DNA of 64,000 nucleotides from Epiperipatus broadwayi (GCA_028023455.1 JAQFVV010000072.1:1822501-1886500); one strand, 5' to 3'. Numbered from the stretch's first letter, positions 22,721 to 34,725 are shown. Notes: generated by a model not told the origin, from the letters alone. Made by a program: numbers and translations.

Positions 22721-23768
22721 CTATGGGCTTGTTTATAGACGGCTTAACAAAACAGAGATAAAGATAAAATATGGGTTTGATAGACATTTTTAATTTGAAT
22801 TGATTAAGAGTGAAAACAATAAGTTGTTTTTCTTGGATTTATAGTATGTTGACTATCCAGTTAATTTTTCCAGTTCAAAAGACAATTTACAAAGTGTGGT
22901 TAATGTTTTGAATGCAACACATAAATACTAGTTTATCAATTAATGTTTAAAAACTCAAATTCTTTATCAACCAGTGATAAAAGATAAATCCTCAATAACT
23001 TTTAGCTTGAATGGTTACCAACTGGAAATGTACACTAGTTTAAATATATTGATTTTACATAATTTATCACAGGGAAGTGAAACTTTGATACCATAATAGT
23101 GAAATATAAAGGCATGAAATATAAAGGCATTAGAATAGTTGGCAAGATCACAAAAATCAATCACAATGTTCTTCAGGTTGTTCGATGTGATACAATTGTG
23201 TCCATGCATGTAAAATAACATTTCGATTGGATGGGACGTGTAAAGCAAATGACAAATGCAAAAATTTCTGAAGGCGTACTACACTCGAAAGTGGTTGATG
23301 TGTGACAGGTAGACCCTGTCTACATTATAAGGATTATCTCAAAGACCTAAAGAAATTGAAATGTCAATTGTTCCCATTAGAAAGATATGGCAGAAAGTAA
23401 TATATTGAGGAACTCCATGAATAGATGAATTCATTCAATTTTTGATTTTGTTATCAGTTTTTAGAATGCGTTAAATTCATAGCATGAGGGAAGGTGATTT
23501 ACTCTCTTTGCTTATATATATACACATACTGCTTAGGATTACTTGCTTGAAATAATTGTTATACATGATTGATCTGCCCTCTAGTCATGGTAATGGCTGC
23601 CTTTTATCACTCTACATTGTTATCTATAGGAATATCATGAACAATTTCAGTTGAAGGATTGAGTGTTAATAATGATCGTTTATATAACAACACATGGAAT
23701 ACAATAAGATGTAGCAGTTCCTATTATTACACTATTATTAAGAATAGCAAAATTGCTTCAAAAAGTAG

Positions 23769-23845
23769 TTTCATGCATGGTTATTCTCTTAGTTTCATGC
23801 ATGGTTATTCTCTCATAGTTTCATGCATGGTTATTTTCTCATTTC
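23769..23845 (+). repeat. Three-copy tandem repeat (~24-28 bp)
   Basis: AGTTTCATGCATGGTTATTC occurs three times with slight spacing change. It produces an accidental repetitive ORF. Confidence 0.85.
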
Positions 23846-23879
23846 ATAAATTATCAACCCTGTTAAGGCTAGTGAATGG

Positions 23880-25035
23880 CTGACAAATCGCTTATACATA
23901 TGGCTGTACAGAAAAAAACATTGATTTATATACAAGAACTACATCTATATATGATAAATCACTTAAGGACATAAATCATTAAGAATTTAAAGTAATTTTC
24001 TCAAGGGTAAATAATAAAAAAAGAAAAAAAAATACAAATGTAAAAATAAAACTTACAGAAAAAAAATTACCCTCACAGCACAAATTAGACTTTATTTAAT
24101 AAAAATTATAATAATAAAACAGAGGTAATCAAATTATCTTGAAACAGAAATTAAAATATGAGCAATTTATCTCCTGTGGTTATCTTGTCTTTCATAGAGC
24201 TTTAACCATTCTTAACAATCTGCTGACATGATAAATCTGAAGTACATAGGAGAGAGGGAAAAAACCCAGTAAATCCATTTGATTAATATGATGGTACTGA
24301 TTTAAGTACGTTTTTTTTTTTTTCCTTGTCTGTACAAATTTGATAAAAACATTACCATATTTTCACAAAGTTTATATAAACATTTGCACAAACATTTATA
24401 CACACATATCTAGATTTTTTTGGTGTGTACGACAAAAATGTTTACATTATTTAAAAACTACTCGCATGACCACGGCAAATAATACCATAAGTTCTAATGT
24501 GGCACTCCATAATGTTGGTAAGCCACTTGACATGAGGACAGCGAGTGATACAGTACACCATTAAGATGATATCGAAAAAAATTATCCTAACTGTGGGTAA
24601 CAAATTTATAGAAATAACAATAGTGTTTACTACACTTTCATTATACTCGAAGTTTTATTAGTCTGTTTCAAATATGCATGACTGTTTAATTCACTTCTAG
24701 TTGAAATTATTTTATGCAAAAAAAAAAAAATTCTACACTTGACACTTTCATGGAAACGTTTCATTTTTTAAAATTACAAATTGATGTTTTTATTTTAATG
24801 CTAGAATAAAAAATGGAAGGGACTAAAAAAAATTAAATTGGCAAAATTTGAAAGAAAACTTGGGGAAAAAACGTGATTTATCAAATTGGCCACAAAAATA
24901 ATACTCTTTTGTAAATAGGAAAGCAGCAAATAGGAAAGCAGCAAATGGTCCTTTCATATTGACAGATCAAACACAAAAATTTTATTAGTGACAAAAATAT
25001 ACCTTGTTAAGAAAAGAATAATAAAGGAAATGAAG
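23880..25035. other. No recognisable gene
   Basis: AT-rich DNA. A short tandem duplication AAATAGGAAAGCAGC lies near 24915-24945. The frame at 24470-24564 is GC-richer but unrecognised. Confidence 0.45.
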
Positions 25036-25039
25036 ATTT

Positions 25040-26520
25040 CACTATTGTTAAAACTGCAATTTAAGAAATCATCAAAGTATATTGAAGAGTGTATGTTTCA
25101 AAAAAATGGTTCTATTATTCAATGCGATGATCCTGTTAAATGACCACCTATCATCAATAACTACATTTATCATTTAGATCCAGACCGAAACAAACAAGAA
25201 AACTTTCCATCATTTCCTATTTCAGAAAACGGAAAAAAAGGTTTAATAGCCAATAGCTTTTAAATATTTTACCTAACAATGAAGAAACAATCAAAAAATA
25301 ATGACTTCTATATAATGCTTCCAAAAATTGTTAATTTTGCTTTCCTTATTTAATATCCCTCCCTGCAATCAAGTTCCATATTTAAACCATAATTGTCTAA
25401 TCATGAAAATAGCATATAAAATGCTATATAAATTGGATTTTCAAAGAAAGCTTCTCTATGTAAGATAATTCTGCCAGAACCTGGATAATGGTATCAGATA
25501 TTAAAGATAGTTGTTGATTCCATTTTACAACAAAAATAATCTCACATTAAAGAAATCATCTGATAGTGATCCTTAATGTGGAATTTTTTTAAATTTATTG
25601 CATTAATTGGCCATTATAATCTGATTATTGCCCCATATATTGAAAAAATAGAGTTCATGAAGCAGTAGGTGATATGATTATCCCAGAAGTCCAAAATGAA
25701 ATTACACATTTAATAAAAAAACAGATACTAAATGAAACTATGTGACAATAAAAGATGCAAAATATTTCTCAATTTTATTTGATTGTATGCCAGATGAGTC
25801 ATAATGAGAACAAATATTTAGATACATAAGAATTAAAAATGGTAAAGAAGAACAAATTATTGATTTTTATTAACACTAATGGAAAAAACTCATGATGGAT
25901 CAGCAAAAAAAAATTTGAAAAAAAATTGCATTAGACAGTTTAGATATTATGAAACACAGAGGCCAATATGGTACATGAATACTGTCAAGTTCAAGAACAT
26001 ATAAAAAGATTGAATCAACTTTCTAGGTATATTCCATGTGCAAAACATATGTGAATCTTACTGAGTTCAACCTTCTGAAGTCTCACCAACTATGATAATC
26101 ACTTTTTTCTAAAGTTCAAAACATTGTAAACTATTTTTAAACTTCATATCTAGATAGGATAAATTATTACAAGTTTTAAAAATAAATTTAAAAGAATACT
26201 GTGCAATATGGTGATCAACCAATGATAAGATATATAGAAACTTAAATGATTACACACAAAATACTGAAAGAAATGTCACAGGGTGGCAATTTAAATTTTG
26301 ATACAATTTCTGGCATAAAAAACTTAAATAAAACAGATTGAATATAAATTTATTTACGTATTGGTTATCTGGTTGAATATTCTTATCTATATTGATCATA
26401 TGAATATTTCACTTCAACATAAAAATGTGTCTCTTGACAGAGGCATTTAAAATGATAAATAGGATAATACCTCTACCCATATTTTGAGAAATGGAAAAGT
26501 TCAAGACACATTTGATATAT
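25040..26520 (+). pseudogene. hAT-type (ZMYM1/TTF-like) transposase-derived pseudogene, 5' part
   Basis: Plus-strand pieces follow TTF-domain hAT proteins. A start region reads NKQENFPSFPISENGKK (about 25190-25240). Later come MIIPEVQNEITHLIKKQIL (about 25675-25735), AKYFSILFD-MPDESHNEQI and RYIRIKNGKEEQIIDF (about 25755-25870), then LDSLDIMKHRGQYG (about 25930-25975). These correspond to the family's AKYFSI.LD.TPD.sH.EQ and L.....RGQ.YDn blocks. Many stops and frameshifts make it dead. The C-terminal dimerisation region lies beyond inserted repeats at 28380-28784. Confidence 0.7.
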
Positions 26521-26526
26521 ATATAT

Positions 26527-26862
26527 ACAAAGACGTTTAAATAAACTACTTTAAACAGTTAAATAAAATCTATTCTGAATGCGACTAATTCCACCCTTTT
26601 GTTAAAAGGAAATTGCCTTGACAACAGTTTGGAAATTGTTGATTATTATTGATATTTGCATTGCCTAAGTGTTGACTGGTTTTTAATGATTACTTATAAA
26701 CCCATTTAGCCTTGAACATTATTACACTTATTACTTAAATAATACTTTGGGTGCAATTTGGAATTTATAATTGCAGTTTGTAATGTTATTATTGACTATT
26801 TATTAATCTGCATTCAGAATAGGTTTTATTTACATATTTAAAGAGGTTTATTTAAACTTTTT
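26527..26862. repeat. Short TIR/foldback element
   Basis: About 65 bp at 26527-26590 (with TTTAAATAAAC and TATTCTGAATGC) is the reverse complement of 26795-26862. The interior shares a ~100-bp direct repeat with 26938-27030 (TTGACAACAG or ATGACAACAG, then TGTTGACTGGTTTTTAATGA). It sits at the junction between the hAT pseudogene and the F1 array. Confidence 0.65.
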
Positions 26863-27145
26863 TGTATCAATAATTTCAATCTCTGCTGTCAAGTTGCAAT
26901 CTTTAGTGTCTATATAAGTATATTAGACCATTAATAAGAGTGGCATTCCACCCTTATTGTTAAAAGAAGATTGCCATGACAACAGTTTGAAATTGTTGAT
27001 TGTAATTGTCTAAATGTTGACTGGTTTTTAATGATATATATGTGATAAAAAATCAAGTCAGATGTCACATGACTTAATTTAATAAAGCTTGTATTTACAA
27101 ATGTTATATATAGAGCTTGCAAAATAAGCTCTTAACAAGCTTTGA

Positions 27146-27208
27146 GAATATCCTCAACCCCAGACCGGTTTCTGCTTCTGGCATCGTCAGTGAGGTGCCA
27201 GGATATTC
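27146..27208 (-). ncRNA. Hammerhead ribozyme, F1 family, textbook type I
   Basis: Minus strand: outer stem I GAATATCC/GGATATTC (8 bp), internal loop TGGC/TGA, inner stem I ACCTCA/TGGGGT (6 bp with one G-U), core CTGACGA (plus 27184-27190), stem II TGC/GCA with loop CAGAA, GAAAC, and fully self-complementary stem III ACCGGT. GTC is the cleavage triplet, with the cut after the complement of 27163. All 13 core positions fit. A stem III this short normally requires dimerisation. Confidence 0.85.
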
Positions 27209-27494
27209 AGCATAGATTAAAAATACTAGGACAAGCCCAGCACTTTATCTATTGTATAACTATTGAGTAGAAAATCTGAAATTGTCAGACATTCATATGT
27301 CTTCCAATCTAGCTATCTCACGCAAATAGCCATATGGGATTGAACTAAATTCAGATACACCATATATTAATAGTTTTAGCAATATAAAATCGTCAAAGCC
27401 TTAATAGCAAAAAATAAAATGATAAAAAATAAAGTCAGATGTCACATGACTTAATTTAATAAAGCTTGCAAAATAAACTCTTAACAAGCTTTGA

Positions 27495-27557
27495 GAATAT
27501 CCTTAACCCCAGACCAGTATCTGCTTCTGGCGTCATCAGTGAGGTGCCAGGATATTC
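27495..27557 (-). ncRNA. Hammerhead ribozyme, F1 family, GAAA mutated
   Basis: Same layout as the copy at 27146. The core CTGATGA is intact, but GAAAC reads GATAC and stem III is ACTGGT. The A-to-T change at an invariant position should cripple cleavage. Confidence 0.75.
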
Positions 27558-28067
27558 AGCAGTAGATTAAAAATACTAGGACAAGCCCAGCACTTTATCT
27601 AATGTATAACTAACTATTGAGTAGAAAATCTAAAATTGTCAGATATTCATGTCTTTCAATCCAGCTATCTAACTCAAATAGCCATAAGGGACTGAACTAA
27701 GTTCAGATACACCATATATTAATAGCTTTAGCAATATAAAATCGCCAAAGCCTTAATAGCAAAAAATAAAATGATAAAAAATCAAGTCAGATGTTACATG
27801 ACTTAATTTAATAAAGGTTATATTTACAAATGTTATATATAGAGCTTTTTTATCATTTTATTTTTTGCTATTAAGGTTTTGACAATTTTATATTGCTAAA
27901 GCTATTAATATATGGTGTATTTGAACTTAGTTCAGTCCCTTATGGCTATTTGAGTTAGATAGCTGGATTGGAAGACATATGAATGTCTGACAATTTCAGA
28001 TTTTCTACTCAATAGTTATACATTAGATAAAGTGCTGGGTTTGTCCTAGTATTTTTAATCTAATGCT

Positions 28068-28127
28068 GAATATCCTGGCACCTCCTGATGATGCCAGAAG
28101 CTGAAACCAGTCTGGGGTTGAGAATAT
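28068..28127 (+). ncRNA. Hammerhead ribozyme, F1 family, in inverted unit
   Basis: CTGATGA (28085-28091), stem II GC/GC with loop CAGAA, GAAAC (28103-28107), ACCAGT stem III, C at 28112. One stem I base before the core is deleted. The catalytic core is complete. Confidence 0.75.
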
Positions 28128-28379
28128 TCTCAAAGCTTGTTAAGAGCTTATTTTGCAAGCTCTATATATAACATATATATATGTAAAACTGCTGAGATTG
28201 ACATAAATTTTCCTGTATGAAAAAAAAAAAAACAAACAAAAAAAAAAAATTACACCTTGAAGTTTAAAATCACTTATTGTTATATGATGAAACATTTATA
28301 AAAGTCTAATATTGTGTTTGATAATATTTTTAATTAATTTCAAAAAATATATGAATCTATGTGACATTTGTTCAGATAT

Positions 28380-28784
28380 CGATTTCTTAAGTGGAAAATA
28401 TGTTGAATAAAGTTTGACAAAAAAGTGCAACAGATCTAGCTTTAAAATATCTTGAAGACTGTTGCTTACAAATTTTACTTAAAAATGGAAATTTTAAAGT
28501 AGCAAGTAAAAACTTTGTTTAAGGAACTCACTGCAACGACTCCATTTCAATTCTTACAAATGATTCATAATTATAGAATTCAAAATATTGAAATCGCATT
28601 GTGTCTATTTTTGACACTGCCTGTAATAATATGTTCATGCAAATGCGGTAACACCAAATTAAAATTAATTAAAATGCTAAGGTCATCTATGGGTCAAGAA
28701 AGATTGACAAATTTGGGCATAATATCAATCAAAAATCTGAGTCACTGGATTAAGACAATTTCGTATGAGATTCTGCAACAATAA
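28380..28784 (+). pseudogene. hAT C-terminal dimerisation region (ZMYM1/TTF-like), 3' part
   Basis: The plus-strand frame from 28515 reads FLTLPVIICSCKCGNTKLKL, then RSSMGQERLTNLGIISI. This is the hAT dimerisation block (family pattern: L.iPv..a..ER.FS.LKLIK..lRs.M.qeRL..L..lsie). It is the continuation of the pseudogene at 25040-26520. The usual AERSFS is replaced by CKCGNT. Confidence 0.75.
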
Positions 28785-28789
28785 AAGCA

Positions 28790-29125
28790 AAATTTTAAGC
28801 AAATATTTTGGTTACCAAATTATGTAAGTACTTTTTACAATTTATTTCTATTAATGAAAATTTTCAAAAATTCATGACCACTTTATGAAGTATTTATCTT
28901 CAAATTTTAATAAAATGCATGGATTTTCTTGCATTTCTCTCAAAAATCCTCCCAGATCTCTGGTATGTGCGATCAAAACTCATTCATTCCAGGCACCAAA
29001 TAGGTTGTTGTGGTAATGAATAAAAAGACCTTATAGACAAGTATATAAAACTTTGTTGGCATTGACAGAATAAATTAATTGATCAGAATGTTTCATTAAA
29101 TTCAGTAATTATGAAACTAAACATC
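28790..29125. other. No recognisable feature
   Basis: AT-rich with a slightly GC-richer patch at 28940-29000 that matches nothing recognised. Confidence 0.4.
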
Positions 29126-29129
29126 ATTC

Positions 29130-29230
29130 ATTCAATTCCTATGCTAGACTATCGCTGGTTGGCTAGCAACATCTGAAGAAGAGTGAATAATATTCTCCAC
29201 CTCTGAAACATTTTATTCTATATTAACCCA
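29130..29230 (+). repeat. Remnant of the Penelope-associated tRNA-like tail
   Basis: GGCTAGCAACATCTGAAGAA followed by a hairpin and CTCTGAAACATT parallels GGCCAGCAACACCTGA and its hairpin in the 12.4 kb and 13.8 kb modules. The tRNA-like boxes are not readable. Confidence 0.4.
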
Positions 29231-29239
29231 TGTGCAATC

Positions 29240-30355
29240 ATTAACTACTGAATATATTTGAAAGAATATAAAGTTTGGATTTTTCTAAATAGATTTAATA
29301 ATTTGTTTAATGATGAGAATTCTTCAATATATAACTATTTTAAATATTTTTAAAATCCAATAGTTGGCCCAGCAATTAAAACTTTGCAGTTCATTTCTTA
29401 AGTAGAGAATTTACGTTTTGAAACCCAGAATGAAGCTATTGTTTTACAATAACCATCAGGATTAACAATGAAGAACTCCTAAAAAAATATGAGTTACTCG
29501 ACAAAAAGAAACTCTTATAAATCATCATGGCAACAAGCAACACAGAAAACTTTTTTTTAAATAACAGCATGCAAAAAATAGCTCTAAATGTAAATCGGTC
29601 TTTTTACAGCATGAGCAAGTGTTTAGCGACACTTTTGACCCAATAAAGATCAACATCGTTTCTTCTTAATGTGATGGCAGAAAGTGAAATATAAAAGAGG
29701 CATGGTTTATTTCTGCTGTCCCCATACAATTAGCAAGGAAGAAATCTAAACAGTGGAATATTTAAATCAATAATTTAAATAATTGGTTTACCATTTAAAT
29801 ACCATGAGTCATCCTGCAGTTCACGGGAGCTATGATTTTGGACTCAACAGCCAAAAGCGTACAGCAAGTATAAAGAAATTAACATTGAATTTTTTCTTAA
29901 GCCAATGATTAAAAACAGCGTAATAAATCTAGGATATTATTTTTATATATTAAAATTAAGGCAAAAAAAAATATTTTTTTTTCTTTTGGTGTTTAAAAAA
30001 CATACACATTACAGCATAAAAGTACATGATGACAACATGACCCTATATTATGTGCATTACAAATTGAAATACAATGGGGGGAGGAAGAGGTAATAAGACA
30101 AACTGATACATTGAAATTTTAGGAAATCCTATTTAAAGATATGAGAAAGATAAAAGAAAAAAAATTACAATAATTTTCACAAATTATTTTGTAGTAAATA
30201 ATACAATTAAGTCAAATAAGTATAAATATTTTTTAATTAACTATCTACCAATGCATATACTGCATTGTTATTAACATTATCATTAAATTTCTGTGCTGGA
30301 GTTATCATAGTTAATGTCATTATTAGAAATCATTTACACCACGCACCCTAATGTT
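29240..30355. other. No recognisable gene
   Basis: AT-rich; short frames are accidental. Confidence 0.45.
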
Positions 30356-30359
30356 TGTT

Positions 30360-31130
30360 TTCTCTATTTTACTTTCGGCCTTGGCCAATGATAGTGACAG
30401 CCAGGCAGTGAGTGACATCAGAGATACCTGACTCATCATAAATTTCCATGACAGTTCTTTGCCACAAAATCTCAGCTTCATTATAAACTGATTTAGACCT
30501 TGGGCCCATGTTTTTAATCATCTGTAATCTCCCATATTAATGCGATTTATTTTGCCTTTCCAGTTACCTTCCTGGTTGCAAATACGAGCTAAATGCCCCT
30601 TTTTCCACATTTAAAGCATGACTCTTTAAGCCACCCACATTCTTTTGATATGTGGCCTCTTTTACCACAACAAAAAACATGTTACTTTAACATTCTTACT
30701 TTTTTCAGCTTTCAGCCACATGGACTTTCCCTATTCTGTCTTAAACACACTCGTTCTAGGGTTTTCATCTTGTTAGTACTAAGAACCTGAGCCTGCTCAA
30801 GCATTAACTCTTACCTCATGCCTTTTCTTAATGGCCATCTTGTACGTAATCTCGGGTTCCTTGAGAAATTGTCTGAGTCTATCGTCAGACATTCCCCATA
30901 GTAACTGGTCCATGAGTATTTCATCCAAGAACTCACTATACCTATAACCTTTGATCAATTCTCTAAGAGCTTGCATTATACTCTTTTAATTTTTTCACCA
31001 TCCAGCTGCTTCCTTCTTTGTAAGATTAAGTGAGTTATGTGCCATGATGGACAAGAACTAGTGAACTATGTGCCATGATGGACGAGAACTAAAATGATCA
31101 CCTATTTTCTCAATAAATGTTTCATACTTT
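30360..31130 (-). pseudogene. Ty3/gypsy gag fragment with zinc knuckles, degenerate
   Basis: The minus strand reads FLDEILMDQLLWGMSDDRLR followed by QFLKEPEITYKMAIKK (about 30810-30935). This is the conserved LdqLl.G..D..lr..Ll..p.lt...A segment of gypsy gag, and it also occurs in the element at 59.8 kb. Downstream are two CCHC knuckles (30585-30680): the first contains CCGKRGHISKEC, the second CFKCGKRG then a frameshift. A T-run insertion shifts the first and a lost base breaks the second. A ~34-bp tandem duplication (TGTGCCATGATGGAC) lies inside at 31018-31091. No pol is present downstream. Confidence 0.75.
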
Positions 31131-31134
31131 ATTT

Positions 31135-32030
31135 GCTTTGTAATAGACAAGTCAAATAATCTATTTACGACTTCTATCACTTTAATACTAATGAAACACA
31201 AGTGCAGCTACTTTCCATTTGTTATCTTCAACACTGTTCAATGTAAAGAAGTTCTTGTAACTGTGTAATATACAGTGACTATTCAGATGCATTGCTGACC
31301 TAGAATTGAGATATGCAATTCTTCCCAAAAGCACTCATGACTAATTAAATGAACAATTACCCTTACAATTAATTTTAATGACTATAATTCTGTACTTTTC
31401 TCCCTAAGTTCAAAACCCTGACTGCCACAAGCTTACTAATGGCTTAAACTTTTTCCTATTTTCCTAGGTTCGAATAATAGTATTTGCACCAATCTGCTGT
31501 GTCCCCAACTAAGACTGAGCAACCAGAAAACAAATATATAATAAACTGGACAAATAACAGTGCATATATATTTAGCAATAACAATTTATTAACAATTAAA
31601 AAAAAGTTACTGTTCAGATTTTTAACATAAATATAAAGTTTGTATCTGAGAGAGCCTAATTCTCAAGTTAGTTACTGAATAACAAATAATGTTTATACAA
31701 TTTAAGTAAACTATTATTCACTTTACCCCCACTAATGTCTATAGTATTTATAACACAATCCTCGAAGAGCATCTTGAGGAGTTCAAAATACAAGACAAGT
31801 CTGCTAAAAGTAATAGTTCATTTAGTGACCTACGGGAGCCGAGATCCTGGGAATGAAAATCCACTGATGATGCTTTTCATTGCCCTACAACATGAGGTCA
31901 CAGTGACAGAAGCAGCAACAAAGGAAAAGTGCACAAGCCTTTTTCTCTGGCTTTTTATATCGATCTCTTTTTTTGATTTTCTTATGTTTTCAGGAGTAAT
32001 TTGACTTTTGCTTTAATCAGTTCGTTTAAT
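31135..32030. other. Possible LTR or 5' region of the gag remnant; nothing firm
   Basis: The region upstream of the gag remnant in its orientation would hold a primer-binding site and LTR. No second LTR copy is visible, so this stays a guess. The ORF at 31735-32004 is unrecognised. Confidence 0.2.
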
Positions 32031-32034
32031 TAAT

Positions 32035-32750
32035 TTATGTGTTATTTAAAGTTTGTTATTGTAATGGAATTCATCTTAGCTTTTAATTACACATGCAATT
32101 AATTGTAGGAATTCTTTTCCATGTAACGTTATTCATAAGTCTATTCAATTAATTATTATATACATTTAATCTAATTAAAAGCTTTTATTTTTTAAACTTT
32201 GTTTAATTAAACATTTCTTTTCAACGATTTATTTAGCAGCATTCTTAAGTTTAAAATATTATTTAGTATTTTGCAGTTAACTAAAAATAAAAATAAAAAG
32301 ATGGACACTGGAGATGCATTGGGACCAAAGATCTAAGAATTGCCCTCAGGTGAAAAGCTCTTAAATATTGAAGACCATAAGCTAGACGTAATGAATGAGT
32401 AGGCACTAGATATGAGTTTTGATGAACAAACCTTTTAACATCCATGGATTACTAAGGTTTGCAATAGGTGTCACTCTTGTATGGAGAAAGTTGCTACTAT
32501 CTTTTTACTGTTATTCACATGATTCTAAATTATTTTTTGATAAAGAAGACTCAGAATGCCTTTCAAAAAAATTAATACAAATTCATGAAGAAAAAATTAT
32601 AAATAGTAAAATAAAAAATATAAATTCAAATATAAAATTGCCTTAATACTTTATACACTTCAAATTTGAATCCAAGACTATAATAATTTGAAGAATTACT
32701 AGAAAACCAAAAGAAGCTCTAGTTTAAAATAAATATATATTTATATATTC
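32035..32750. other. AT-rich stretch without recognisable gene
   Basis: Short accidental frames only. Confidence 0.5.
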
Positions 32751-32948
32751 TTAATCAATCGATAAACTATAAATAAATCAAAATAATAGATAACTTGTTG
32801 ATATACAACTTAATTTAATATCATCAAAATTTAAAATGGCAGCTTTAGAAAGTCCATATTAGAACAAAAATTATTTTTGATAATATTAAGTTGTATATCA
32901 ACAAGTTACACCTATTATTTTGATTTATTTATAATTTATTAATTAAGA
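32751..32948. repeat. MITE-like foldback (~75-bp arms)
   Basis: Left arm 32751-32829 and right arm 32876-32948 are near-perfect reverse complements. Shared blocks are AAATAAATCAAAATAAT and AACTTGTTGATATACAACTT. A ~46-bp spacer separates them. No coding capacity. Confidence 0.8.
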
Positions 32949-33142
32949 GTTTATAATTTTATTGAAAATATTATGATCATATAATTTACTGAAAAATGAC
33001 TTATAAGAAATGATATTTAGATGTGTGACTATGAGTGTGTATTAACAATATATAAATAACATTGTACATTCATGTATGTAAACCTATTAAAATTTATGTA
33101 CATGTATATAAAAAAGTAATATAATGAAAGTTATATTTTATA

Positions 33143-33180
33143 ATTCTGATGAAGACTATCAGGTAGTTGAAACTATACAT
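33143..33180 (+). repeat. F4 hammerhead-like hairpin, single copy
   Basis: TTCTGATGA (core at 33146-33152), A, stem II GACTA/TAGTT around TCAGG, then GAAAC (33169-33173). The core elements are exact. Stem I and a cleavage site are not convincing. Confidence 0.5.
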
Positions 33181-33821
33181 GTTCCATTAATAAAAACATT
33201 ATGTAAAGTGCAATAGGAAGAGAATATTTATTGGTTTACTGACAATATTATCATTCATGGTTTGGCCACAACTAGAAATCATCAAATATGCTTTAAAGCT
33301 TGTTATTTAATATTTTTAACCAAGAAAAAAATAATAATAAGAGCACGTAATTGAACTGTTTTACAATTTAGAGACAAATATATATATTTTACGAATTAAA
33401 TAAACAGTATTGTAAAATATGTGCAAAGAGTTGCTAAAGTTTTGCATAAGTGTTTGAATTCCAAAAATTATCAAAAAAAAAAGGTGCATGTTTGGCTAAT
33501 ATAGCTTACCCAGTCATTCATCCCAATTCTTTTGAGCTAATTCAAACTTTCAATTAACATAAAAAATAAAATCAAACTGTATTTTGTCACACTTTAGCTG
33601 ATACAAGAGAAAGATATTGCAATTAGCAATAATTAAAAAAATAACAAAAATAGAAAAGATAATGAAATTAATTCTATGTAAATATAAAATTTTTATTCGT
33701 TATTAATATTGCATTTTAAATGGAAAAAAACAAAGAAAAGAAGTTGCTTTTAGAAAGTTGAAGAAAATTCTTATTATTAATAACACTAAAGAAAAACCAA
33801 CTCGAAAGTGACTACACTTAC

Positions 33822-33977
33822 ATAACCTTCAGGATGTAATTTGATTAGGAATCGTTTCCTTTTAAAGCTAAGTTTCCTAATTTTGGCCCAAGAAAATGTA
33901 TTGATTTTGGTTAAATTTTGAAATACAAGAACTCCCATGTGTGCGACTGCCAAGTTAAGAGCACCTCCTTCATGATC
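33822..33977 (-). CDS. FERM-domain protein exon (F3 lobe start), host gene
   Basis: A 156-nt, phase 0-0 exon with acceptor TTTTCAG and donor GTAAGTG. It encodes 52 residues, with [14 protein letters not shown], then [20 protein letters not shown], then [10 protein letters not shown]. This is the start of the FERM F3 (PH-like) lobe, strongly conserved in the FARP/FRMD class of membrane-cytoskeleton linkers. It has no stop or frameshift. The preceding exon (44038-44125) ends in phase 0, so MHPAK joins DHEGG in frame, as in the family. The next exon would start in the YKD.. strand of F3; it was not found in 1-33821. Assignment to FARP rather than another FERM subfamily is not certain. Confidence 0.9.
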
Positions 33978-33979
33978 CT

Positions 33980-34565
33980 GAAAATAAAAAAAAATTGCAA
34001 TGTTATATAAGTAAATGAGATATTTATTTTATATACCGCTATGTTTTATAAACTGTAATAGTAATAATCAGTCATTAAGCTCATGCACATGCGCTTTGTG
34101 AATTTTTAGCTATATAACATTTTTTATTATTTTACGACATTGAGATATCTTACCAATATGGATATAAAAGATTCCTTTTAACACTCTATTCGTTAGATAT
34201 TTGAACTTGTCTTTAGGCAGGATATTCATTAAAATATATACATACAATACTAATTTTAACTTAACATTTAATTTACTTTAAATGGTGATTATATTTCTCT
34301 AACTCTACTTTACAATTAAGCCCGATTTCTATAATGATTTCAATCCTTCTATATTGCATCACCCAATTTATCCAATATTAATATCAATCACTTTTCCTTA
34401 TTCACCTTTTTACACTGCAGCGATTGAAACAGTTACGATAGTAAAAATAAGTGTATAATGCATTGTAAAAAAAAAAGTAAATAAAGAAACGTGATTGATA
34501 CTAATATTGGATTATATAATAATTCTTGGGCAGTATATAATTTGTTTATACTGAATGTTTCTTAT
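33980..34565. other. Intron of FERM gene, no recognised element
   Basis: AT-rich intronic DNA. Nothing else supported. Confidence 0.5.
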
Positions 34566-34569
34566 ATAT

Positions 34570-34725
34570 GTAAACACAGGGATTTGAACACAGGATTTTT
34601 AAACATCCTCCACTCTATCTCAGGCAAATGATACACATTACCACATACATCCAAAAAAGATACATGATCCTCAATAGATGTATTTCGTGCATAACCAGCA
34701 CTCATTAGTTAGACCATCCTACAAC
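34570..34725 (-). mobile_element. F3 remnant in FERM-gene intron
   Basis: Minus-strand F3 copy (GGGATTTGAACACAGG end through the ribozyme at about 34670-34712). The core reads CTAATGA (G5 lost). Oriented with the gene transcript and broken. Confidence 0.6.

Larger units (their letters stand above)
21490..23420 (+). pseudogene. Non-LTR retrotransposon reverse transcriptase, degenerate, split by F2
   Basis: Reading across frames on the plus strand gives the conserved RT series. AFIAPIFKNNGNR leads into DCSNY (about 21580-21640). LLLVIDE and YGFRESKTNI follow (about 21700-21760), then RQMQEKCQKQRNDLYIYVID (about 21785-21850) with FDKAF. After the inserted F2 element (22033-22708) it resumes with YVDYPVNFSSSKDNLQSVVN (about 22850-22900), where the catalytic DD reads DY. 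HFDWMGRVKQMTN and YKDYLKDLKKLK form the C-terminal tail (to ~23400). Stops and frameshifts are frequent and the endonuclease is absent. The order fits jockey/RTE-type elements. Confidence 0.75.
27030..28195. mobile_element. F1 retrozyme array: two and a bit direct units plus an inverted unit
   Basis: Units repeat at a 349-bp period on the minus strand (hammerheads at 27146 and 27495), followed by a truncated third unit (27779-27842). A full unit in opposite orientation (27843-28190) completes the array. Each unit carries a hammerhead, the block TCACATGACTTAATTTAATA and a shared unique region with ATACACCATATATTAATAG. There is no open frame. The array interrupts the hAT-like pseudogene. Tandem ~350-bp units with type I hammerheads match the described organisation of metazoan retrozymes. 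Confidence 0.85.
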
